This document shows, one piece after another, positions 1-5,778 of a stretch of DNA of 6,611 nt (position 1 is the stretch's first letter; every line of letters starts with the position of its first letter). Location: the NCBI GenBank assembly GCA_002401195.1, contig NVSI01000003.1:5463-12073 (forward strand). Reading direction: 5' to 3'. A program made the position numbers and the translations under genes. The notes under the pieces are model-generated. The model was given only the letters and a program-made list of their open reading frames with translations, did not search any database and was not told the DNA's origin. The stretch is from Alphaproteobacteria bacterium (GTDB lineage Bacteria > Pseudomonadota > Alphaproteobacteria > Micavibrionales > UBA1664).

Positions 1-78
1 ACAACGAATTTACTCGGGTCGTGTCCGGCTTCTTTTTACTTCTCTTTTGTCTCTTTTCTTGTTTTCAGTTGGCGCACA

Positions 79-87
79 TGGTTTAAT
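79..87 (+). promoter_or_regulatory. Possible extended -10 promoter element of clpA
   Basis: TGgTTTAAT matches an extended -10 element (TGnTATAAT) with one mismatch in the hexamer at 82-87. A weak -35 (TTGTTT, 59-64, 3 of 6) lies 17 bases upstream. The predicted transcription start would fall at about 93-94, on the clpA start codon itself. No Shine-Dalgarno sequence precedes that codon. Bases 30-66 are an almost pure pyrimidine tract. The element was found by eye only and could be chance. Confidence 0.28.
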
Positions 88-92
88 GAATC

Positions 93-2411
93 ATGTTATC
101 AAAAAATCTTGAATCCACTCTCCATGAAGCCCTTAATCTAGCGACCGAAAAAAGTCATGAATACGCAACGCTTGAGCATCTTTTGTTTGCGTTGACGAAT
201 GATTCTGACGCGCGCGCGGTGATGCGGGCGTGCGGGGTTGATCTCTCAATTTTACAAGAATCTCTGACCGAATATTTGGATAAAGAATTAGATGACTTAA
301 AAATCGACAACCCAACGGAATCGAAACCAACGACGGGTTTTCAACGTGTGTTGCAACGCGCGGCCATTCATGTGCAATCTTCGGGACGCGAGGAAGTCAC
401 GGGCGCCAATGTTTTGATCGCATTATTTTCGGAACGTGAATCGCATGCTGTTTTCTTTTTGGGGGAACAAGACATGTCGCGATTTGATGCGGTGAATTAC
501 GTATCGCACGGTATTGCAAAGGTGGAAGGGTTTAGTGAGCTTCACACTCCAGTCGGCGAAGGCAGCGAAGTAGACGAAGAAAACCAAGAGGTTAAAACAG
601 GACAAGACGCGTTAAGAACTTATTGCGTGAATTTAAATGATAAGGCGCGCGAGGGAAAAATTGACCCGTTAATTGGGCGCGAGAAAGAAGTAAACCGCAC
701 GGTTCAAATTTTATGTCGTCGTTCCAAAAATAATCCGCTTTATGTCGGGGACCCCGGCGTTGGTAAAACGGCGATTGCCGAGGGGCTTGCCAAACGAATT
801 GTCGATGGTGAAGTCCCTGATGTTTTGGCTGAATCAGTCATATTTTCTTTGGATATGGGTGTTTTACTTGCTGGGACGCGCTATCGCGGGGATTTTGAAG
901 AACGGTTAAAGGCCGTAATTTCTCAAATTGAAAAAATGGATGATGCGATTTTATTCATTGATGAAATTCATACTGTCATTGGCGCTGGGTCAACGTCTGG
1001 CGGATCAATGGATGCATCGAATCTTTTGAAACCTGCCCTTGGCCGTGGAACAATTCGCTGTATGGGGTCAACAACCTATAAAGAATACCGCAATCATTTT
1101 GAAAAGGATCGCGCGCTTGTTCGTCGCTTTCAAAAAATCGATGTCGATGAACCAAGCATTGATGATGCAACGCGCATTTTAATGGGGCTAAAGCCGTATT
1201 ACGAAGAGCATCATGATGTTGAATATACGCCAGAGGCGATCAGCGCGGCGGTTGACCTGTCGGTCAGATATATCGGGGATCGAAAGCTCCCTGATAAGGC
1301 GATTGATATTATTGACGAGGTTGGCGCGGCGCAAAAATTATTGCCCGAAGATCAACGCAAAAAAACAATCACGGTCGAGGATGTCGAGGCGACGATTGCA
1401 GTGATTGCACGCATTCCGCCCAAAACAGTATCGAAAGATGACCGCGAATCCATTCGCAATATGGAACGCGATTTGAAAACATTGGTATTTGGACAGGATC
1501 CGGCTATTCAGGTGCTATCGGACGCGATTAAAATGTCGCGCGCGGGCCTGCGCGATGCGGAAAAACCAATCGGGTGTTATTTGTTCTCTGGCCCAACGGG
1601 TGTCGGTAAAACGGAAGTGGCAAAACAACTTTCAAACACGCTTGGCATTGATTTGAAACGTTTTGATATGTCTGAATATATGGAACGCCACGCTGTGTCT
1701 CGTTTGATTGGGGCGCCTCCTGGATATGTTGGATACGATCAAGGCGGATTGCTCACCGATGCGGTTGATCAAAATCCACATTGCGTTGTGTTGTTGGATG
1801 AAATTGAAAAGGCGCATCCTGATGTGTTTAATCTGCTCCTTCAGGTGATGGATTACGGGAAACTCACGGATAATAACGGGAAATCAGTGGATTTCCGCAA
1901 TGTAATTCTCATCATGACAACCAATGCAGGCGCGGCACAATTGGCAAAATCACCGATTGGATTTACCCAAGACCACCGCGTTGATGAAGATCGCGAGGAA
2001 ATAAACCGTATCTTCACGCCTGAATTTAGAAATCGTTTGGATGCGATTGTTCCATTTGCGGCGCTCACGCCGGATGTCATGGTGCATGTGGTTGATAAAT
2101 TTATTATTCAACTTGAGGCGCAATTGGCCGATCGAGACGTCACGATTGAACTCTCAAAACCCGCGCGTGAGAAATTGGCGGAACTTGGTTACGATCCTGC
2201 CATGGGCGCACGTCCACTCTCGCGCGTTATTCAGGAAAAAATCAAGAAACCATTATCCGAAGAATTATTATTCGGTGAATTGGTGAATGGTGGGTTGGTT
2301 CAGATTAATTTGAAAGACGATGAGTTTACATTCGAATTTCCGAAGCCGTCACTAAAGGGCATCGCGAAAAAATCAATGAAGCGTCTTCCAAAGAAAAAGC
2401 AGGACGCATAG
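93..2411 (+). CDS. clpA: ATP-dependent Clp protease ATP-binding subunit ClpA
   Basis: This is the AAA+ unfoldase that docks on the ClpP peptidase in the cytoplasm, unfolds substrates and threads them in. With the adaptor ClpS it handles N-degron substrates. At 772 residues it is full length (E. coli ClpA has 758). The order is a Clp N-domain (about 1-145), an acidic linker, and then D1 with Walker A GDPGVGKT (219-226), pore loop [11 protein letters not shown] (261-271) and Walker B ILFIDE (286-291). D2 follows with Walker A GPTGVGKT (500-507), pore segment [13 protein letters not shown] (540-552), Walker B VVLLDE (565-570), sensor TTN (609-611) and sensor 2 GARP (705-708). There is no ClpB-type middle coiled coil between D1 and D2. 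PIGF (621-624) sits where the ClpP-docking IGL/IGF loop is expected. The last 20 residues are strongly basic. The ATG is the first start after an in-frame TGA at 87-89, and [14 protein letters not shown] fits ClpA N-termini. It is probably the first gene of the operon; clpS is not in view. Confidence 0.97.
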   Translation: MLSKNLESTLHEALNLATEKSHEYATLEHLLFALTNDSDARAVMRACGVDLSILQESLTEYLDKELDDLKIDNPTESKPTTGFQRVLQRAAIHVQSSGREEVTGANVLIALFSERESHAVFFLGEQDMSRFDAVNYVSHGIAKVEGFSELHTPVGEGSEVDEENQEVKTGQDALRTYCVNLNDKAREGKIDPLIGREKEVNRTVQILCRRSKNNPLYVGDPGVGKTAIAEGLAKRIVDGEVPDVLAESVIFSLDMGVLLAGTRYRGDFEERLKAVISQIEKMDDAILFIDEIHTVIGAGSTSGGSMDASNLLKPALGRGTIRCMGSTTYKEYRNHFEKDRALVRRFQKIDVDEPSIDDATRILMGLKPYYEEHHDVEYTPEAISAAVDLSVRYIGDRKLPDKAIDIIDEVGAAQKLLPEDQRKKTITVEDVEATIAVIARIPPKTVSKDDRESIRNMERDLKTLVFGQDPAIQVLSDAIKMSRAGLRDAEKPIGCYLFSGPTGVGKTEVAKQLSNTLGIDLKRFDMSEYMERHAVSRLIGAPPGYVGYDQGGLLTDAVDQNPHCVVLLDEIEKAHPDVFNLLLQVMDYGKLTDNNGKSVDFRNVILIMTTNAGAAQLAKSPIGFTQDHRVDEDREEINRIFTPEFRNRLDAIVPFAALTPDVMVHVVDKFIIQLEAQLADRDVTIELSKPAREKLAELGYDPAMGARPLSRVIQEKIKKPLSEELLFGELVNGGLVQINLKDDEFTFEFPKPSLKGIAKKSMKRLPKKKQDA

Positions 2412-2414
2412 GCA

Positions 2415-3830
2415 ATGAAAACACTTGTTCTTGGATCATCAATACAAGGTTTAATTGCGGGCGCATTATTGGCACGCGTTGGCGGGACTGTGACCCTGGT
2501 TGATTTTGAAGAAAATCCCTATGACGACTTTGCGAAAGGGTATAAAACAGGCCCCGTTACGCATGTGCCTTTTGCCTTGTCTTATGATGTTGTGGATCAA
2601 TTGGATCTGGAATCTCATGGATTGGATGTTGCCAGTCTTAAAGGCGAAAACCCCTTTAAACAATTGCCATTTTACGAAAGCTTGAAAACACTTTTGAACG
2701 CGTTTCAAAGTTTGGATAATACGAAACCTGCATATAACGAAAAGGCATGGCGCGATGCGTGGGGAACGTTTGAATTGGGTCGCGTTTTGGCGAATTGTGA
2801 CGCGGCGACGCAAAAATTATTTGCACATAGCACGACTCTCTCTTTGGTTGATCTTATGGTCGCGAGCGGTTTGGGCGACGCGGTTCAGGCGCAATTGATT
2901 GCTTTATGTGTGTGTGGATCGAAAACAGACCCAAACGCCAAAGGAAGCGCGGCCTCTATCTTGCCGGCAATGGCGGTTTACGAGGGTGAACATTACGTTA
3001 TCCAAGGTGGATTGGATATTCTAACAAAAAGCCTAAAACAATCGGCGATGAGCTATGGCGTGTCTTTTCATGAAGGGCAAGTTGTACAATCCGTGACGTG
3101 TGAAAATGGCGCGGTGCATTCCGTGACCATGGATGGTGGAGAAATTTTAACGGCGGATCATTACGTCGTTGATCATGACCCCGTTATTGTTTTTGAAAAA
3201 TATATGAATGCGGCGACGCTTCCTCCGGCGTTTAGAAACCGTGTCACGGCCGCGCAAAATTTACGTGAGTCGGCTCAAATTCAATTGGCTTTGTCCGAAG
3301 TTCCGGCCGAACTGCAAAACAACCATAATGTGGCACCATCGGTTGAGTATATAACCAATGCCCGATCCGATTTGAAAAAGGATGGTGGCTCTCAATTGGC
3401 GATGTTGTCGATTGTGAATGTGACCGATGACAATTCTGACTTTTGTCCCGAGGGGCAATGCGCGATCGATATTTTGGCGCATTATTTTGATCCTGCCTTG
3501 GCAACGGATGCGGGGGCGCGTGACTTGCAAATTCTGGCTGTTATACAGGCGCTGGATCAGGCGTATCCAGGGATCTCAGATAAAATAATTCATTCACAAT
3601 TTCGTGCGATAAATTCCCAAGGGGGGCAAGCAAATTTTATGGGCGCGATGCCGCTTCTTCAGCTGTTTAAAATTTTCTTTGGTCATCATGCGATTGGGTA
3701 CGATGTTCCCTATAATAATTTGTTAATCGCGGGATATGGCGCGGGGGCCTGCGCGCATTATCATGTCAATAAAGGGGGCATGCGCGTTGCAACCCTCTTA
3801 CAATCTTTGAACAATGATGGTAAAAGTTGA
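2415..3830 (+). CDS. FAD-dependent amine oxidase / phytoene desaturase-like oxidoreductase
   Basis: This is a 471-residue protein of the flavin amine-oxidase/CrtI/PYROXD2 superfamily; its substrate cannot be read from sequence. The N-terminus has the beta-alpha-beta layout of a Rossmann dinucleotide fold, ending in an acidic residue (VTLVD, 26-30). An internal YVIQGGLDILTKSL segment (194-207) resembles the GG-M/L-x-x-L motif of CrtI-like enzymes. The C-terminal NNLLIAGYGAGA (434-445) is where the family places its second FAD contact (usually NLYLCGSGAHPG). The fingerprint is degenerate: GSSIQG (7-12) instead of GxGxxG, with Ser at the second glycine. The C-terminal motif also lacks the usual proline and glycine run, so cofactor binding may be weak or altered. 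The start lies 3 nt after the clpA stop, with AGGA inside the end of clpA as a possible ribosome site, implying translational coupling. It could be an enzyme or a non-catalytic relative. Confidence 0.85.
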   Translation: MKTLVLGSSIQGLIAGALLARVGGTVTLVDFEENPYDDFAKGYKTGPVTHVPFALSYDVVDQLDLESHGLDVASLKGENPFKQLPFYESLKTLLNAFQSLDNTKPAYNEKAWRDAWGTFELGRVLANCDAATQKLFAHSTTLSLVDLMVASGLGDAVQAQLIALCVCGSKTDPNAKGSAASILPAMAVYEGEHYVIQGGLDILTKSLKQSAMSYGVSFHEGQVVQSVTCENGAVHSVTMDGGEILTADHYVVDHDPVIVFEKYMNAATLPPAFRNRVTAAQNLRESAQIQLALSEVPAELQNNHNVAPSVEYITNARSDLKKDGGSQLAMLSIVNVTDDNSDFCPEGQCAIDILAHYFDPALATDAGARDLQILAVIQALDQAYPGISDKIIHSQFRAINSQGGQANFMGAMPLLQLFKIFFGHHAIGYDVPYNNLLIAGYGAGACAHYHVNKGGMRVATLLQSLNNDGKS

Positions 3831-3833
3831 GTT

Positions 3834-4232
3834 ATGAAGAGTTTTTTTAATTTATTTTTTGGTGTTCAATCAAAACTCACATTCCTGATCACGCTTTTTA
3901 TAAGCGGAAAATTGATCGGATCAGATGGTTTTGGGAATAAATATTACGTTGGCAAGGCGCGCCACGGATATAATCATGAACGCCGCTGGGTGACTTATAA
4001 AAGTGGAGAGCCAGAGGCCTCGCAAGTGCCGCCCGAATATCATGGCTGGTTGCATCACCAAACGGATGTTTTTCCCGATGCGAACAAGGCATCATTTCGT
4101 AAATCGTGGCAAAAACCACATACACCCAATTTAACGGGAACAACATTGGCATATCGCCCGGATGGTCACGAGCTTCAAAAAGGCCGCCGTGCACGCGCAA
4201 CAGGCGATTACGAAGCGTGGAAGCCAGAATAA
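3834..4232 (+). CDS. NADH:ubiquinone oxidoreductase subunit NDUFA12-like (17.2 kDa family)
   Basis: This is an accessory subunit of respiratory complex I (NDUFA12/B17.2 family), found in mitochondria and alphaproteobacteria. It is expected on the matrix/cytoplasmic side of the complex at the inner membrane. At 132 residues it has the usual family length. The conserved blocks appear in order: GSDGFGNKYY (29-38), RRWVTYKSGEPEASQVPPEY (50-69) followed by HGWLHH (70-75), WQKPHTPNLTGT (92-103), AYRPDG (106-111) and TGDYEAW (123-129). The start is 3 nt after the oxidoreductase stop, so it is translated as part of the clpA operon. mlaD follows after 38 nt. The position beside mlaD, DUF2155 and aat is the alphaproteobacterial arrangement as I recall it. 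Lineages also carry a paralogue (NDUFAF2-like assembly factor); the PHTPNLTGT/YRPDG/TGDYEAW blocks favour the structural subunit. Confidence 0.93.
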   Translation: MKSFFNLFFGVQSKLTFLITLFISGKLIGSDGFGNKYYVGKARHGYNHERRWVTYKSGEPEASQVPPEYHGWLHHQTDVFPDANKASFRKSWQKPHTPNLTGTTLAYRPDGHELQKGRRARATGDYEAWKPE

Positions 4233-4255
4233 AATTTATAAAAAATTGAAGAAAT

Positions 4256-4260
4256 AGGAG
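4256..4260 (+). promoter_or_regulatory. Ribosome binding site deciding the GTG start of mlaD
   Basis: AGGAG lies 10 nt before GTG at 4271 and 22 nt before the next in-frame ATG at 4283. The spacing therefore supports the GTG start. That start also gives the MKRNMIET beginning typical of alphaproteobacterial MlaD proteins. Confidence 0.6.
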
Positions 4261-4270
4261 TAGTTATAAA

Positions 4271-4735
4271 GTGAAACGGAATATGATTGAAACCCTTTTG
4301 GGGGCCATTGTCTTGGTCATCGCAGTTGTCTTTTTTGTTTATGGAACAGGGAAGGCCAATGTCGGCGATGTATCGGGCGGATATACAGTGAAGGCTCAGT
4401 TCACTGATATTGGCGCTTTAAATCAAGGCGATGATGTAAAAATTTCTGGTGTAAAAATTGGAACCGTTGCGCATATTGGGCTGGACCCCGTTTTGTATAA
4501 CGCAGAGGTTTCTATGAATATCGCGTCTGATGTTGAATTGCCGTATGACACCTCCGCACGGATCAGTAGCAAAGGCCTTTTGGGCGGTGCATACCTTGCC
4601 TTGGATATTGGCGGCGATACTGAAATGTTAGAAGAAGGCGATGTCATTGCCATTACACAATCGGCTCAAAACCTAGAGCAACTTCTTGGGAAGTTTATTT
4701 TCTCTCTTCAAGACGCTAAAAAAGATGATGAATAA
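4271..4735 (+). CDS. mlaD: MlaD-like MCE domain lipid-transport protein
   Basis: This is the membrane-anchored MCE protein of the Mla phospholipid transport system. In the known system a hexamer of MlaD sits on the MlaFEB ABC transporter in the inner membrane and passes phospholipid between the membranes to keep the outer membrane asymmetric. The sequence shows one N-terminal transmembrane helix (about 8-24) with the short MKRNMIE tail in the cytoplasm. A single MCE domain (about 38-115) follows, containing FTDIGALNQGDDVKISGVKI (44-63) and SSKGLLGGAYLAL (99-111). A short C-terminal part (NLEQLLGKFIF, 134-144) resembles the hydrophobic helix that lines the central channel. At 154 residues it is slightly shorter than many MlaD proteins but looks complete. 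Initiation is at GTG. No mlaE or mlaF is beside it; in alphaproteobacteria they are commonly encoded elsewhere. Its stop overlaps the next gene's start by 8 nt. Confidence 0.9.
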   Translation: MKRNMIETLLGAIVLVIAVVFFVYGTGKANVGDVSGGYTVKAQFTDIGALNQGDDVKISGVKIGTVAHIGLDPVLYNAEVSMNIASDVELPYDTSARISSKGLLGGAYLALDIGGDTEMLEEGDVIAITQSAQNLEQLLGKFIFSLQDAKKDDE

Positions 4736-5204
4736 GAGAGCATTTTATTGCTTTCTTGCCTTTTTGTTCCTTTTAACGGCAACGGCGATGCCTTTATGGG
4801 CGCAAGATATCGATGCCGAAGACGAGGCGCAGCCAAGTGAAGAGGCCTTGCCTGCCGAGGCTGTGATTGACCCGAATTTCTTGAATGATGATTTTGCGTC
4901 TTACGATGATTACAAAAAAGTGGTCGTTCGTATTTTGGATAAAATTACGGCCGATACACGCACATTTGATCTGAATATCGGAAAAACTGTGGCCTATGGA
5001 TCGCTTCGTATGCGTCCGATGACGTGTAAAAAAGCCCCGCCGATTGAGGAACCAGAAAGCGCATCCTTTATTCAAGTGTGGGAAAAAACACCCGAGGCCA
5101 AAGACGAATGGATTTTTAGCGGTTGGATGTTTGCATCCTCGCCATCTCTTTCCTCTATGGAACACCCCGTTTATGATGTGTGGGTGATTGATTGCAAGGA
5201 TTAG
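4728..5204 (+). CDS. DUF2155 domain-containing secreted protein
   Basis: This is an exported protein of unknown function, 158 residues. It begins with a Sec-type signal peptide: MNKRAFY, a hydrophobic core (about 8-21), and likely cleavage after PLWA at residue 25. A low-complexity acidic and proline-containing stretch follows (about 26-55). The DUF2155 domain occupies about 65-158, with the family hallmarks LDKITADTRTFDLNIGKTV (70-88), MTCKKAPP (98-105), WIFSGWMFASSPSLSSMEHP (128-147) and VYDVWVIDC (148-156). Cys100 and Cys156 could form a periplasmic disulfide. The start overlaps the mlaD stop (ATGATGAATAA). ATG at 4725 or 4728 both fit, and no clear Shine-Dalgarno is present, so translation is probably coupled. 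An in-frame upstream ATG at 4686 lies inside mlaD and would spoil the signal peptide. It is the last gene of the plus-strand block and converges on a minus-strand ORF 10 nt away. Confidence 0.9.
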   Translation: MNKRAFYCFLAFLFLLTATAMPLWAQDIDAEDEAQPSEEALPAEAVIDPNFLNDDFASYDDYKKVVVRILDKITADTRTFDLNIGKTVAYGSLRMRPMTCKKAPPIEEPESASFIQVWEKTPEAKDEWIFSGWMFASSPSLSSMEHPVYDVWVIDCKD

Positions 5205-5214
5205 GGGAGCATGA

Positions 5215-5433
5215 TCACTCCTCAAATAAAATGTTAAACACATTTTCCCAATGTTTCTGTGCTTTCATATTATTTTCGTCTGTGAATATTTCAATCGCAT
5301 AGGCCGCGATTTCTAGGCCGCCATATACCGTGTGGTGTTCGATTAAATGTTGGGCGACATCACGCTCTGAAAAATCATGCGATAAAATAAAATCTAGACT
5401 CTCCATAAAGGCTTTATCCAAAATAACGGTCAT
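5215..5433 (-). CDS. Small acidic hypothetical protein (72 aa)
   Basis: I do not recognise this protein. It has 72 residues, beginning MTVILDKAFMESLDFILSHD and ending NVFNILFEE. It is acidic (14 Asp/Glu against 4 Lys/Arg), contains five histidines and no cysteine, looks largely helical, and has no signal peptide or membrane segment. The ATG at 5433 is supported by an AGGAG ribosome site 6 nt upstream. A TTG start further upstream would add a hydrophobic leader encoded by the terminator-like hairpin and is unlikely. It lies on the same strand as aat, 345 nt beyond the end of aat, and converges on the DUF2155 gene. A structured leader with a terminator-like hairpin precedes it, which suggests regulation by attenuation. 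Confidence rests on the clean start and ribosome site; no homology was available. Confidence 0.65.
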   Translation of the reverse strand: MTVILDKAFMESLDFILSHDFSERDVAQHLIEHHTVYGGLEIAAYAIEIFTDENNMKAQKHWENVFNILFEE

Positions 5434-5439
5434 TTTTAA

Positions 5440-5444
5440 CTCCT
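5440..5444 (-). promoter_or_regulatory. Ribosome binding site of the 72-aa ORF
   Basis: On the minus strand AGGAG lies 6 nt before the ATG at 5433. It is the best Shine-Dalgarno match in the gene-poor right half of the window and is the main reason to shorten the ORF to 72 codons. Confidence 0.6.
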
Positions 5445-5452
5445 GCTGTTTT

Positions 5453-5489
5453 AAAAGTAAAACGACCACCAAGATTTCTCTTGGCAGTC
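5453..5489 (-). terminator. Intrinsic terminator-like hairpin (attenuator candidate)
   Basis: Read on the minus strand, GACTGCCAAGA (5489-5479), loop GAAA, then TCTTGGTGGTC (5474-5464) form an 11-bp stem. It is followed by GTTTTACTTTT (5463-5453). Two of the eleven pairs are G-U (5486/5467 and 5485/5468); read as plus-strand RNA the same positions are A-C mismatches. The GAAA tetraloop also exists only on the minus strand. Both points argue for minus-strand transcription. The hairpin ends about 10 nt before the ribosome site of the 72-aa ORF, so it would either end a short RNA or attenuate that gene. The U tract is interrupted by AC. Confidence 0.6.
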
Positions 5490-5562
5490 GGGGAGTAGTT
5501 ACCGATCAGAGAACGGCCAGCGTATTTACGCAAGCGCTATTACATTCCGCCGCTCCCCGACC
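5453..5562 (-). ncRNA. Candidate structured RNA / leader upstream of the 72-aa ORF
   Basis: The family is not recognised. On the minus strand the RNA would begin GGTCGGGGAG and close with a perfect 9-bp stem: GTCGGGGAG (5561-5553) with CTCCCCGAC (5495-5487). The stem can be extended outward by two G-U pairs (5562/5486 and 5563/5485). Inside are CGGC/GCCG (5552-5549 with 5517-5514) and a small hairpin AGCG/CGCT (5538-5535 with 5522-5519), or alternatively GCGTA/TACGC. An 18-nt unpaired strand TTCTCTGATCGGTAACTA (5513-5496) follows on the 3' side. The 3' arm of the closing stem shares bases 5485-5489 with the downstream terminator, so the two helices compete at their bases, as in riboswitch expression platforms. 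A promoter placed exactly upstream would give an RNA of about 110 nt. It could be a stand-alone sRNA or the leader of the 72-aa gene. Confidence 0.45.
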
Positions 5563-5568
5563 ATAAAG

Positions 5569-5597
5569 ATCAGATGAGCAACAAATATATTTGACAA
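5569..5597 (-). promoter_or_regulatory. Candidate sigma70-type promoter for the structured RNA
   Basis: On the minus strand TTGTCA (5597-5592, 5 of 6 to consensus) is followed after 17 nt by TCTGAT (5574-5569, 4 of 6). Counting six bases on from the -10 puts +1 at G5562, the first base of the closing stem of the candidate RNA. That agreement of position is the main support; the -10 is weak. Confidence 0.35.
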
Positions 5598-5617
5598 CCC
5601 TATGTTGTGGGTTGCTC
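5576..5617. repeat. Stem-loop GAGCAAC / GTTGCTC
   Basis: The seven-base arms GAGCAAC (5576-5582) and GTTGCTC (5611-5617) are perfectly complementary. Inside, CAACCC (5596-5601 region) and GGGTTG (5609-5614 region) form a competing 6-bp hairpin with an 8-nt loop. The strand of transcription is not clear. The stem overlaps the -35 and spacer of the candidate minus-strand promoter, so it may be a DNA- or RNA-level structure, or chance. Confidence 0.3.
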
Positions 5618-5632
5618 CAATGAGGTAACTAG

Positions 5633-5679
5633 CCCCGATTGAACCGCACATGCCGTTCAACTGTGCTTAGGATACGGGG
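5633..5679. repeat. Extended hairpin with asymmetric bulge
   Basis: CCCCG (5633-5637) pairs with CGGGG (5675-5679). Within it TTGAAC (5639-5644) pairs with GTTCAA (5655-5660) across a 10-nt loop. One side carries a 14-nt bulge CTGTGCTTAGGATA (5661-5674). GCACA (5646-5650) and TGTGC (5662-5666) offer an alternative pairing. No family was recognised, and either strand could be the transcribed one. Confidence 0.35.
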
Positions 5680-5715
5680 GTTAATGTTTGAAAGGAAGAG
5701 TTATTTTTTATCCAT

Positions 5716-5748
5716 CGTCATTACACGGCTTGACCGTGTGATCCAGCG
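5716..5748 (+). repeat. REP-like palindromic repeat unit
   Basis: The unit reads CGTCATTACACGG CTTGA CCGTGTGATCCAGCG: a 9-bp stem (ATTACACGG with CCGTGTGAT, one U-G pair) and loop CTTGA. It resembles the widespread alphaproteobacterial and rickettsial unit of the form GTCATCCCGCGGCTTGACCG. The single T at 5721 or 5722 breaks what would be a perfect stem on the opposite strand. Such units are dispersed in many copies in intergenic DNA. Only one copy is visible here, so repeat status is inferred from resemblance. Confidence 0.45.
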
Positions 5749-5778
5749 AGTGTCGGTTGGGGGCGTAGCATGGTGGGG

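Larger units (their letters stand above)
5485..5641. repeat. Imperfect inverted repeat with arms of about 18 nt
   Basis: The left arm CAGTCGGGGAGTAGTTACC (5485-5503) is complementary to the right arm GGTAACTAGCCCCGATTG (5624-5641). There are 17 pairs, one of them G-U on the plus strand, around a small AG/G internal loop. The inner 8 bases TAGTTACC/GGTAACTA are perfect. The left arm also pairs with CTCCCCGAC at 5553-5561, and CCCCG of the right arm can pair with CGGGG at 5675-5679, so several folds are mutually exclusive. The repeat could mark an inverted duplication of one motif or the ends of a small mobile element. No flanking target duplication is evident. Confidence 0.5.
5434..5778. other. 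345-nt gene-free region between aat and the 72-aa ORF
   Basis: No ORF here has a credible start, length or protein-like composition. From left to right the stretch holds a ribosome site, a terminator-like hairpin and a structured RNA candidate with its promoter (all minus strand). These are followed by hairpins at 5576-5617 and 5633-5679, a spanning inverted repeat (5485-5641), an A/T-rich segment (about 5687-5711) and a REP-like palindrome (5716-5748). No tRNA, tmRNA, RNase P, SRP or 6S RNA signature was recognised. No clear terminator for aat was found immediately downstream of it. Confidence 0.6.

Noticed and set aside
1..92. 3' end of clpS upstream of clpA
   Set aside because: No frame gives a ClpS-like C-terminus; frame 1 is open, but the pyrimidine tract translates to low-complexity Phe/Ser and does not look coding.
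976..1170. Antisense and alternative-frame ORFs within clpA and the oxidoreductase gene
   Set aside because: They lie wholly inside strongly supported genes, lack ribosome sites and encode arginine- or histidine-rich shadow sequence.
4686..5204. Longer DUF2155 gene starting inside mlaD
   Set aside because: The added residues precede a clear signal peptide and would displace it from the N-terminus; ATG 4725/4728 fits the mlaD stop overlap.
5215..5472. Longer version of the small minus-strand ORF starting at TTG
   Set aside because: The extra 13 codons lie in the terminator hairpin and U tract, and a good ribosome site sits before the ATG at 5433.
5496..5561. TPP riboswitch on the minus strand (CTGATC then GGTAA)
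   Set aside because: The short match resembles only part of the TPP 3' half; the GCTGAGA segment and the expected 5' half are absent.
5485..5641. Integron attC site or CRISPR repeat
   Set aside because: The arms do not carry the RYYYAAC/GTTRRRY core sites, there is only one inverted pair, and there are no regularly spaced direct repeats.
5620..5680. Group II intron or 6S RNA remnant
   Set aside because: The TTGAAC...GTTCAA hairpin is loosely reminiscent of intron sequence, but there is no domain V, reverse transcriptase, or 6S closing stem and bubble arrangement.
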